From Stramenopiles sp. TOSAG23-6 (lineage: Eukaryota; Sar), in assembly GCA_900128565.1 (NCBI GenBank), contig LT636139.1, positions 1-14,447 of the forward strand: 14,447 nt of DNA, given 5' to 3'. A model generated the notes under the pieces. That model did no database searches, was not told the origin of the DNA, and worked only from the letters and a program-made list of their open reading frames with translations. The position numbers and the translations under genes are program-made. Position 1 is the stretch's first letter, and each line of letters opens with the position of its first letter. Shown in pieces: positions 1 through 7,448 of the stretch.

Positions 1-97
1 TTTTTTTTTTTTTTTTGTATGATTTTTTTTTCGTACGAAATTTTGTACCTAACAATTTTAGTTTTTTTTTTTTTGCGAAATATTTTTCCAAATACAT
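1..97 (+). repeat. Introner-type intron A1 (5' end outside or at window edge)
   Basis: The core CGTACGAAATTTTGTACCTAAC-like block lies at 32-53, followed by T-rich sequence and the family 3' end TTTTTCCAAATACAT, ending at 97. In the intact copy at 330-419 the palindrome starts 38 nt after the intron start. This copy should therefore begin about six bases left of the window. Confidence 0.7.
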
Positions 98-518
98 GTT
101 CCTCTTCCGTCAGAAAAAGGGAAATGGTAAAATTTGGAGAGGAGGGGATGATAATCCATTTTTTATCTTTGGAGTGTCCGGTAAAAATGTTGATGAAAAT
201 AAGATGTATTTTTATAATCCAGCTGGTACGATAAAAGATATGATCATTGATGCTGCTACACAAGATGATGTAGGTACTCGTTGGGGAAGACAATGGTATA
301 CTAAAAACGCACCGTTTCGGATTGAGGAAGTACGTTTTTTTATCATGAATTTCAAATCTTTTTTTTTCGTACGAAATTTCGTACCTAACGATTTTTTTTT
401 GTATTTTTTCACAAGGCATGTACCCGATTTTGAGAAGAAGAGTCTTTGCGGGAAGAGCACGTGTCAATGTTTCCTAAGTAAGAGACCCAGGCTGGTAGAT
501 CCAGTGGTCAAAGCATAA
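98..518 (+). CDS. 3' end of an unrecognised gene (partial, two visible exons)
   Basis: Visible exons are 98-329 and 420-518, joined across a family intron at 330-419. The 5' part lies left of the window. The roughly 110 visible residues contain an NPFFIFGVSGKN stretch, then KMYFYNPAGTIKDMIIDAA and GTRWGRQWYTKNAPFRIEE, and end with a basic, Cys-containing tail (SLCGKSTCQCFLSKRPRL) before TAA at 516-518. I do not recognise the family. The downstream frame follows from ending the intron at GCAT (419), which continues the protein as VPDFEKK; a canonical AG at 415 would give a stop after six codons. A third junction in another frame (intron 330-414) gives a basic tail starting GMYPILRRR, so the last exon's frame is probable, not certain. 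Confidence 0.6.
330..419 (+). repeat. Introner-type intron A2
   Basis: It starts GTACGTTTT and carries ATCATGAATTTCAAAT, the perfect palindrome GTACGAAATTTCGTAC, then CTAAC and a T-rich tract, ending CACAAGGCAT. It is 90 nt long, a multiple of three with no in-frame stop, so the reading frame passes through it. GTAC is repeated at both ends (330-333 and 420-423). A canonical AG exists at 415 but gives an immediate stop. Confidence 0.7.
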
Positions 519-1107
519 TTCATGTTCAAATATTTCCATTGCTCTGTGCAATTTTAGATTCCTGCCATTGTTTTGAACTTAACTCAGTTGGTACAAAATG
601 ATTGGTATAGAAATCTATATTGCATACAACACGAATTGAATTTAAAAAAGAAAAAAAAAGTTTGATAGTAGAGAGAGAGAAAGTATAAATAATGTTTATT
701 CAATGGATTAAAATTCCTGGGAGAGCCAGAGGGGATATAATATCCTTTTCACTGATAATCTCTCTGATTGACTGTAAACTTTAAACAAATTTTATTGTAG
801 CAAAAGCCAAGTAATGTTGTACTAGTAGTAAGATGTAATAAATTTGAATGAAATACTGATGAAAAACATTTAATTTCAACTTTTTCCTCGTTTTCGACGA
901 CACAAAACTGTTTCTGAGCTGCAGTCAAAGACTCAAAGTTTTTTTTGTCAAGATGGTTCATATGATTCGGTTCAATTCACGCAACTTGCAAGAACTAGTT
1001 GCAATTGAATGAAATTGCAGCGCATTCTCAAATAGTTTTGAAAAAAACAACTCCCCCTTCTCTTGTAGTTGTCTATATCCATAAAGTAATGTCAAAAGGA
1101 AATTAGC
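519..1107. other. Intergenic AT-rich region
   Basis: This 589-base gap lies between two same-strand genes. It holds A- and T-runs, a short GA tract near 670-680 and no convincing gene. A 70-codon ATG-initiated frame on the minus strand (749-961) has no recognisable motif. The promoter of the 1108 gene should lie at its right end, but no clear box is visible. Confidence 0.5.
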
Positions 1108-1365
1108 ATGCTGTCTCCAAAGTCTCGATTAGTGAAAGCTCACACAGAACTACTTCGTCAATGCTCTTCTGAGATTTCGGGAAAACAACGTGGTGAACAA
1201 CCTGCGCTGCTTGCGCTACAAAAAGACTTTAACGACGCTTGTGACTCCCTGAGCAATCTTGCACAAATTCGGCGGTATCAATTACTTATTCGTTTGGGGA
1301 AAGATACGGATTTTATGGCACGTAGTAAAGCTCTTCAAGAAAGTTTAGAAGCGATTTCCAAATAG
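1108..1365 (+). CDS. Small hypothetical helical protein, 85 aa
   Basis: This single-exon frame runs from ATG at 1108 to TAG at 1363-1365. The product is hydrophilic, with no signal peptide or membrane segment. Two long stretches look helical: about residues 5-24, rich in K/E/L, and about residues 34-83 (LLALQKDFNDACDSLSNLAQ onwards). They would suit a small helical-bundle or coiled-coil subunit of a larger complex. An upstream ATG at 1090 hits a stop within five codons, which favours the 1108 start. I do not recognise the family. Coding status rests on amino-acid composition and a sensible position between neighbours, so it could also be an exon of a longer gene. It is convergent with the phosphatase gene, 202 bases away. 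Confidence 0.55.
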   Translation: MLSPKSRLVKAHTELLRQCSSEISGKQRGEQPALLALQKDFNDACDSLSNLAQIRRYQLLIRLGKDTDFMARSKALQESLEAISK

Positions 1366-1531
1366 CTAGTGACTGCCAAGATTGTTTTTGAGACGCTGGT
1401 ACAATTCTTCTTAAAACATGAAAAAAACATTACTGACAATAATATCTCATGATATGATAATAGATTAAACATATATATACGCATTAAGTAAAAGATATTT
1501 TCAACGTAGCCATTCGGGTGATAATAAATTT

Positions 1532-1589
1532 ATTTTACTCATTCACTTGAAGAGTCTGTTATTTTACTCAATCACTTGAAGAATCTGTT
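1532..1589. repeat. 29-bp tandem duplication across the phosphatase stop codon
   Basis: Two adjacent 29-bp copies, 1532-1560 and 1561-1589, differ at two positions. The right copy contains the last codons and the TGA stop (1568-1570) of the minus-strand phosphatase gene. The left copy is a downstream echo of the same coding end and lies in the expected 3' UTR. An AATAAA-like signal for the minus strand (TTTATT on +) overlaps at 1529-1534. Confidence 0.8.
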
Positions 1590-3944
1590 TTTTTTCTTCC
1601 CAGTTTTGGAACGCTTAATATACCAATTTCATTATTGCGTGTAATACATGGAAGTGCTACTTTCTTTCGGGAACTAGAGCGATTTACAAAAGGTATTTGA
1701 TCATATGGAACAGCCTCTCGTATTTGTCTTCTTACGATGTCCATATTATTTTCAGCAGAACTTTCAATATTTTCAATATTCAATGGCAAATCACCAATCC
1801 CTTCACTATTACTATTACCACTAGTCAAGCAAATTACATCTTCAGATGGATCAGCCCACCACATATCTGATCTAGAGCCATGCCTCTTCAAAAGTTGCCG
1901 CCAAGAAGAATGTATTGTGAAAAAAAAAATGTAGTAAAAAAATTCGTTAAGTACGGATTTTCGTAGACAAATAATTTTAAATGTATGATGAACACGTACA
2001 AACGAACCAATTCTTGAGATAGGTGTAAATGATTTATGTGAACCTGGAGATTGTTTTTCTATTTCCCTCTCCAATTCGTCCTCTTCACACTCAGCAGAAT
2101 ATCGAACTTCCATGTCTTCTTTTTTATCTAAAATAACCAATTTAACAAATTGGTCAAATATATTCTTGTCCATAAGATGAAACTTTCTTTCCATATCACT
2201 CTCAAACCTAGTTACACTCTTTTCAACTTTACTTACCTGCAACTTCAAGGGTTTCCCATTAAAAAGAACACGTACGTAGAGCTTTTCATTGGGAGGAGTA
2301 TTAATAGAAGAGTCATGTTTTGTGAAAAATATTATTATTTTTTGTAATTTCGTTAGGTACAAAATGTAGTACAAAATTTGGTACAAAAAATATCTTAATA
2401 ACAACGTATCTGTGTCTTTCGGTCAAACGTTAAGAGCTCAAAGCACAGCACCGAAGCATACGGGGGCCAACCTCATGTGATACTAAAAAATATCTCAGAA
2501 AAAAAATCGTTAGGTACAAAATTGCTTACAAAAAAAAAATCGAAATTCACAATGAAAGCCTACCATACTCCGCCAAGATGAAATCCAATTCCTCTCCCTC
2601 ACCAACAAGAGTTGCAAGAAGTGGTAGAATGGTTGTATCGTGTCCAACATATACTGTTAATCTTTGTGGAATATTAATTTCCTGTTTCCATTTTAAAGAC
2701 AAAGATTTTGCGAAATCTACAGGAGATCCAGCAAAACTTCTTAAGGAATTAGAAGAAACATTTCTGGAAAGAGAAGGTGTCGTAGAATTGCTTGATGATT
2801 CATTAACAGGACTCTTAGATAAACGCGTAACCTTCTCAGCTTTTGGCCAATTCCATTGTGCGGTCATATTTCTACCAATTTCATATATCAAAGGCGCTGA
2901 ACAAAGTCTTGCAGTATCCCAAGATTTATATCGTGAATGTTGAAGTTGTACAAAGTATTCAAGGCAAGTATTAGCTACTTCACTTTTATTGTCTAATGAT
3001 GCAGAGCAGGTTAAAGTAGGAGACGGTGGAGGTAAATATGGTTGAAGTAGAGGTAGCTTATGTGCATATCTGGTAATAGCCCAGTCAGCTGCATGCATCC
3101 AACCAAATGATATGTTACAAGTGCGAACAGCATCAATACCGAGAGTTATTCGTTTTTTTGCATTTTTGATTTTGGCAGATATTTCTGTTGTTTTACATTT
3201 ATTATTGAATTGTTTCAGTCGCTTTCTTAAAGCTGCGTCACTTTTATTGAGACCTGAGGAACCAATGACTTTAGATGCAAAACTTCGAACTTCAACTTCA
3301 ATTTGACATGAACTTTTATTCTTCTTTTCTATTCCGTCTTTCACAGTGATTTCCTTCTTTTCACCAATCAAAGATTTCGTAATACTATCAACATTTTTTT
3401 CACCATTCAAAGGTTTCTTAATACTATCAGGATCAATTGTCAAAGAAGAAACTTCATCATTTTCTAAAGGAAACATTCCAGCTAAAATACCCTGTGTTGT
3501 TTGAATTGTACGTTGTGTATCCGTGCTAAAACATCGAAAAGTATGCAATCTTTCATCATTTTTTTCTACACTGTCACTTGAGATTAAAGTTCCATACGCA
3601 CTTTTTATTTTTTTGCCGAGGAATTTGGATTGCAAAAGCCCTTGCTGTGTCAAATGCCCAAAAGGTCGCTGCCACTTAGAAAGGCGAAAACTGTTCCCAG
3701 TGTCATGTCGAACAACCGGAAACCGTTCTGATAAGTTCGAGAGTGTATCATGTGTTGGCAACAACTTATTCCACAAATCACGCTCGGCTGTCTCAGAAGT
3801 TACGGGGCCTCCAGCTGCTGGATTACTTAATGGAGAACGATCTCCATGACGAATTACCAAATGTGCTTGGATGAGTTTAGCTCCGGGTGGAAGTGGCGCA
3901 GCCACCTGATCATTGAAAAGTTTCGCTTTGTGAGCTTGTTTCAT
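1568..3944 (-). CDS. Histidine acid phosphatase (histidine phosphatase superfamily, branch 2)
   Basis: The exons on the minus strand are 3944-2564, 2474-2410, 2314-2000 and 1909-1568, giving about 700 aa. RHGDRSP at residues 32-38 is the phosphohistidine-forming loop, and GHD at 434-436 supplies the catalytic acid. WPPYAS at the start of exon 2 and YVRVLFNG early in exon 3 are family landmarks, and they appear only when the introns are removed. These features resemble eukaryotic acid phosphatases and 2-phosphoxylose phosphatase-like enzymes; the substrate cannot be read. An inserted K/E-rich loop holds a duplicated 13-residue unit. After the catalytic fold, about 190 residues of charged, Ser-rich tail (much of exons 3 and 4) appear to be lineage-specific. 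No signal peptide is visible at the ATG at 3944, although related enzymes are usually secretory, so an upstream exon could be missing. Confidence 0.85.
1910..1999 (-). repeat. Introner-type intron C3 of the phosphatase gene
   Basis: Read on the minus strand, it starts GTACGTGTTCATCAT, has a diverged core CTACGAAAATCCGTACTTAAC and ends CACAATACAT. It is 90 nt with no in-frame stop. Removal joins GSF to SSWRQLL. No AG lies at the 3' end. Confidence 0.7.
2315..2409 (-). repeat. Introner-type intron C2 of the phosphatase gene
   Basis: On the minus strand it starts ATACGTTG, has a partly duplicated core (GTACCAAATTTTGTAC, then TTTTGTACCTAAC) and ends CACAAAACAT, 95 nt in all. Excision joins FDRKTQ to DSSINTPP in frame, leading to the conserved YVRVLFNG. 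No GT...AG pair near the ends preserves the frame. The junction has no shared bases at the assumed ends, unlike most copies. Confidence 0.7.
2475..2563 (-). repeat. Introner-type intron C1 of the phosphatase gene
   Basis: On the minus strand it starts GTAGGCTTTCATTGTGAATT, has core GTAAGCAATTTTGTACCTAAC and ends TATCACAT. Ending at ACAT (2475) gives AEYGGWPPYAS. Ending at the canonical AG three bases further (2472) gives AEYGWPPYAS. Both keep the frame, so this is the one copy that fully permits GT-AG splicing. Confidence 0.75.
3358..3429. repeat. In-frame 39-bp period repeat within the phosphatase coding region
   Basis: A 33-bp segment at 3358-3390 recurs at 3397-3429 with three mismatches. 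The 39-base period keeps the frame and encodes two copies of a DSIxKxLxGEK unit in a charged loop between conserved parts of the phosphatase. It looks like a recent slippage expansion in a surface loop. Confidence 0.8.
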
Positions 3945-4425
3945 TCTATATGTAAAAACTCTACAGTCACTCTATACTTCTATTTATTTTACTTTTTATA
4001 CACCACACTCCAAAAGCTTCGTCACTGAATATCAACAAAATGAAATCAAACAAGTCGAATGGTCAACAACATCTAACGCTGCCAATGTATGAATGTTTAA
4101 TATATGACTAGTAATGTACAAAACTAAAAAGATTCAACATGTTACACGTGTGGGACACTAATGGATGTGTGCCTTATGTCAAAACAGCAAAAAAAAGTCA
4201 AAAAAATGTACCTTTTGTATACCTTGGTAGTCAACTTTAAAATATATTTGTGATTATGATATTAACAATATCGGATTAATCCTGATTATGATAATCAATG
4301 ATTACCGTAATCAAGAATAAATAAACATCAAATAAATGGATCACCCAACCCAGATTTATAGAATGATATATCATATCTCTTTTAGAAAAATGACTAGTTA
4401 ATCATCAATTGCCCCGGATCAATTG
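3945..4425. other. Intergenic region upstream of the phosphatase and downstream of the EF-hand gene
   Basis: This is a 481-base AT-rich spacer between two minus-strand genes. It contains short repeated GATTATGAT motifs (about 4252-4300), a GGATTAATCC palindrome and a TATAAAAA on the minus strand. No gene or RNA was recognised. Confidence 0.5.
3993..4000 (-). promoter_or_regulatory. Possible TATA box of the phosphatase gene
   Basis: The minus strand reads TATAAAAA about 50 bases upstream of the ATG at 3944, in a T/A-rich setting where such a match can arise by chance. No initiator or transcript evidence is available. Confidence 0.25.
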
Positions 4426-5895
4426 TTAATCCGTGAGACCACATGGATTGCCAAGATTTGAATCTGGATTTAATGAGCCCCCTGGCTTTGTGCAAAACAT
4501 GCAATTTCCTCCTCCACACCATTCAGGATCAAGGCCACAACAACCATCATTATCCTCATTTATTCCGCACATACATCTTGCCCATTTTGTATCCTCATTA
4601 CCCCTTTCTGCACATTCGCATACTTGTCTATATCCATGAACCCATTTGTTATATATCATACCCTTTGCAATACATGTACCCATACCTGGTAGTGGTGTAT
4701 ATTTTCCATTAGGACAAGCAACACAATTTGGTTGGCTATGATATGGCGTGAATGGATTATTTGGATTCTCTTGTTTATATCCAGGACCACATAAACAACC
4801 ATACTTGTCCTTACATTCTGAAGTTTCATCGGGACAATATTCCCAGTCATGGCTTGGCTTTTTACGATATTGAAAACGTCCGTTCTTTTTTCTGCATTTT
4901 CCATCTGGCTTTTTATTTTGACACGAATCTCCTGCTTTACAGTGACGGTCATATTGATACACTTTATAGGAAGATGATCCATTCCCAAGATAATATCTAC
5001 CGTCGTCGTATTTACAGTAGCATTTGCCATCGCGCTCGTCATAGTTGTATCCACAGTTACTCAAATGTCGACGTCGTTTCTCTGCATGACCAGAAAGTCG
5101 CAAAGCTTCATTTGCATCATCCTCCAGTTTTGCAACATCCGTAGCTTCGTTGATAGTAAATGCAGCACAAACCAAGTCGGATTCACAGACAATATGTTCT
5201 TTGTTGCTACCGTCTACATAGGTTGATGTGCCATCCCATATTTTAAGATAGCCAAATCCACTTAAAAAATCAAACTGGACTCTCGTCTTACTGAATAGAC
5301 GAGCATTTGCGACCTTGAAAACTGCGTGCACGGATGCCGAGTCGGCTTCGGAATCAATATATTTAAGTTCCAACCTTTGTACGTCGGCTAATCTATCCAG
5401 AGGAAGAATGGGCGCAACAAAAAGTTTCAATTTTGTTTCAGCAAGCGACGTAGAGACAATGTTACCATTTTTGTCGAGCAGAGAATGATGTCGTGTATGG
5501 TTTTCCTTAGTTGCTTCATTGCCAACGAACACCGCACCAACCATTGCAGCACAGGCAAATAAGACTGTAAACAACAAAATTATTGAAATTTTAGTCCATG
5601 TTCGTGTTTTTTTCTCCTGCTTTGCAAGATCTTCAAGAATTTGGACGACTTCTTCTTTGGAGAACTTTCCATCCCCATTTTTATCGTAACTCATTAAAAT
5701 TTTACCGAGTTGAGACAATTGTCCAGTTGTTTTACCTCGTCCGTCAAAGTCATACATTTCTTCAAGCTTTGAAAGGTTATGAAGCGTTCCTCCTTGTTTT
5801 TCTTCTGGATTTAAAACATTTATCCGTGAGAGATCAATTCCACCATCTTCCTGCCTTTTTCCTTTCACCGTACGAACTTCATCATTGAGAGTCAT
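4426..5895 (-). CDS. EF-hand, single-pass membrane protein with Cys-rich ectodomain
   Basis: This intronless frame of 489 aa runs from the first in-frame ATG (5895) to TAA (4426-4428). Residues 71-82 (DKNGDGKFSKEE) form a complete EF-hand calcium loop. A degenerate partner near residue 49 (DFDGRG) probably does not bind. A hydrophobic helix at about 102-125 follows a basic stretch, so the EF-hand should be cytosolic and the C-terminal part outside or lumenal (type II). Residues 126-270 form a compact module with few cysteines, and from residue 281 to the end the chain is very rich in Cys. It includes CVACPNGKYTPLPGMGTC (391-408), similar to GCC2/GCC3 or EGF-like surface-protein modules. KRRRH just before the Cys-rich part could be a processing site. 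Proteins of this plan occur in algae and other protists; the ligand and role are unknown. Confidence 0.85.
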   Translation of the reverse strand: MTLNDEVRTVKGKRQEDGGIDLSRINVLNPEEKQGGTLHNLSKLEEMYDFDGRGKTTGQLSQLGKILMSYDKNGDGKFSKEEVVQILEDLAKQEKKTRTWTKISIILLFTVLFACAAMVGAVFVGNEATKENHTRHHSLLDKNGNIVSTSLAETKLKLFVAPILPLDRLADVQRLELKYIDSEADSASVHAVFKVANARLFSKTRVQFDFLSGFGYLKIWDGTSTYVDGSNKEHIVCESDLVCAAFTINEATDVAKLEDDANEALRLSGHAEKRRRHLSNCGYNYDERDGKCYCKYDDGRYYLGNGSSSYKVYQYDRHCKAGDSCQNKKPDGKCRKKNGRFQYRKKPSHDWEYCPDETSECKDKYGCLCGPGYKQENPNNPFTPYHSQPNCVACPNGKYTPLPGMGTCIAKGMIYNKWVHGYRQVCECAERGNEDTKWARCMCGINEDNDGCCGLDPEWCGGGNCMFCTKPGGSLNPDSNLGNPCGLTD

Positions 5896-6137
5896 ATTGC
5901 GTGGAGAAGAAAACAGCACACTTTTCAATTGAAAACTCTGGTAACGTTTTCTAGTAGAAATAGTAGAAATAGTTTGTACCTTATAATAGTGTACAGGGAT
6001 ACAGGGTAGGTTAGATCGAGGAGGTTAGATCAAATTTGACAATTTGACATTTTGATTGATGTCAAACGATGTCAAAAAAAAACAAAAACAAAAAAAAACG
6101 AAGTAAAAACCACAAAACAGTTTTGTTCCTCGAAGAG

Positions 6138-6156
6138 AAGAGAAAAGTTTTCTCTT
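6138..6156. repeat. Perfect inverted repeat (9-bp arms, 1-base centre)
   Basis: AAGAGAAAA and TTTTCTCTT flank a single G at 6147, in the divergent promoter region. It could be a protein-binding palindrome or a product of the purine/pyrimidine-rich composition. Confidence 0.6.
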
Positions 6157-6184
6157 TTCCGTCCTTTTCCGTCCTTTTCCGTAT
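6155..6184. repeat. 10-bp tandem repeat, three copies
   Basis: TTTTCCGTCC occurs at 6155-6164 and 6165-6174, with a third copy at 6175-6184 differing in the last two bases. It lies in the intergenic region and forms a pyrimidine-rich tract on the + strand. Confidence 0.8.
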
Positions 6185-6480
6185 CCATCCATATATTTTT
6201 CTCTTTGCGCATAGATCCTTATCTTACTATTATCAGTGCTTGAAATAGATTTTTAGCACACTTGCTAACCGAGAGACGGGCTAAATATGAGAGGTACCTT
6301 AAAGTTCTTACACAGTAGTATTTTTCAATAGTTCAAGTACCTTTGGCACCAAAAATTTTGTAGTTTTGAAGGCAGTAAACATACACTACAGGATTTGTGT
6401 TATTTGCTTTTAGTTTCATTTATAGTACGAAGAGCTGTAAAAGATAATGGTATATATATAGTTAGTAACAAATAGACATT

Positions 6481-7263
6481 ATGCCACGTTTTGAAGATAG
6501 TAGCAGTTCCAATCATAAGGGGCCAAGAGCAGATTTTTTGTTCGTCCTTTCAAATCTTACTTTTTTCGTGGCAGCTTCTTTGGACTTGGGGATCCAAATA
6601 GTGGAATATTTCAAGAGAATCGAACGGCACACACATATGTATCTTGACGGTATTGTGCTCGGATTTTACTTTCTTTGTGCATTATTTGGCGTTTCTGCTT
6701 CAACCTTGGCTTTAACGCGACAAAACTCCCGACGAACAAAGAAAAACCAGGAGTTGATTGAAAATTGTGGTCTAGCAGACCCCGTATATTTAACATTTAT
6801 AGGGTTTATTTTATTTCTAGTTGCTATAATGTGGGAAATATTTTTTCGATTTGTATATATTCGTGGTGACATGACCTATCGTTCATTTTTTTACAACGTC
6901 GGTGCCGACACAATGCTTTTATTAAGTAGCGTTTGTTTTTTATTTTCGGGAAGATTTTATGCCGAGGAACATAATTTAGATATTTCAATCATTAAAAGTA
7001 GAAATTGTTGTAATGAAAAAAGTGAAGAGACACATATGGTATGGACAGCCATGGGGGATTGGTGTTTCTTCTGGGGCATTGTAGGTGTACTCTTTTATAA
7101 TACGATTCAGTGGTCGTTGCCGAATGATTTTCCTGGTTACCCGCGAACTACCGAAACTTTTCTTTGGTTACTATGTGCAATTTTTTACATTATCCCATGG
7201 CTTATGGAAAGAAATTCTAAATTGATGAAGGATTTTAGTGCAAGAAATGTTCGGATTGTATAA
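6481..7263 (+). CDS. Six-helix integral membrane protein of unknown family, 260 aa
   Basis: This intronless frame runs from ATG 6481 to TAA 7261-7263. Hydrophobic segments lie at about residues 18-42, 55-79, 101-125, 138-158, 186-209 and 224-242, suggesting six membrane helices. There is no cleavable signal peptide. A basic loop (QNSRRTKKNQ, 81-90) between helices 2 and 3 and the basic tail (KLMKDFSARNVRIV) suggest that these face the cytosol. The loop between helices 4 and 5 holds a CC pair (176-177) and acidic residues. Helix 5 is aromatic and carries WTAMGDWCFFWG. I do not recognise a transporter or receptor signature, so no function is assigned. It is convergent with the Ras-like gene, whose stop lies 185 bases away. 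Confidence 0.8.
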   Translation: MPRFEDSSSSNHKGPRADFLFVLSNLTFFVAASLDLGIQIVEYFKRIERHTHMYLDGIVLGFYFLCALFGVSASTLALTRQNSRRTKKNQELIENCGLADPVYLTFIGFILFLVAIMWEIFFRFVYIRGDMTYRSFFYNVGADTMLLLSSVCFLFSGRFYAEEHNLDISIIKSRNCCNEKSEETHMVWTAMGDWCFFWGIVGVLFYNTIQWSLPNDFPGYPRTTETFLWLLCAIFYIIPWLMERNSKLMKDFSARNVRIV

Positions 7264-7448
7264 ACAGTTTATTGGTATTGATGGCATAGAATATAGTTGA
7301 CTTTGGTGACAACATGGAAGATCTTGGATAACTTATAAAGTATAAATGTAATGAATGTAAAACAAGAATTTATTTTTTTGATCTATAGTATTTTTTACAC
7401 AAAGTTATCGATTCAATTCATCAATTTAATAATAGACGCGAAGATATT

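Larger units (their letters stand above)
5896..6480. promoter_or_regulatory. Divergent intergenic region with short repeats (shared promoter region)
   Basis: This 585-base spacer lies between the EF-hand gene (-) and the six-helix membrane-protein gene (+), so it must hold both promoters. It contains AGGTTAGATC twice (6008-6017 and 6022-6031), repeated TTTGACA and GATGTCAAA words near 6034-6077, a hairpin-capable inverted repeat at 6138-6156 and a 10-bp tandem repeat at 6155-6184. A TATATATATA run at 6451-6460 lies 20-30 bases before the ATG at 6481. No specific factor site is recognised. Confidence 0.45.

Noticed and set aside
15-518. FFFVRNFVPN as a repeated protein motif
   Set aside because: It is the translation of the intron repeat core on both strands. 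The flanking exons join in frame when it is removed.
749-961. Minus-strand 70-codon open frame
   Set aside because: It starts with ATG, but no motif, neighbour link or splice partner supports it. It is within the range expected by chance in AT-rich DNA.
2315-2409. U12-type AT-AC intron
   Set aside because: It starts ATACG rather than ATATCC, lacks TTCCTTAAC and has its branch-like motif far more than 10-13 nt from the end. The other family members start GT.
4443-5144. Plus-strand open frames opposite the EF-hand gene
   Set aside because: They are antisense shadows of a long coding frame with clear domains on the minus strand.
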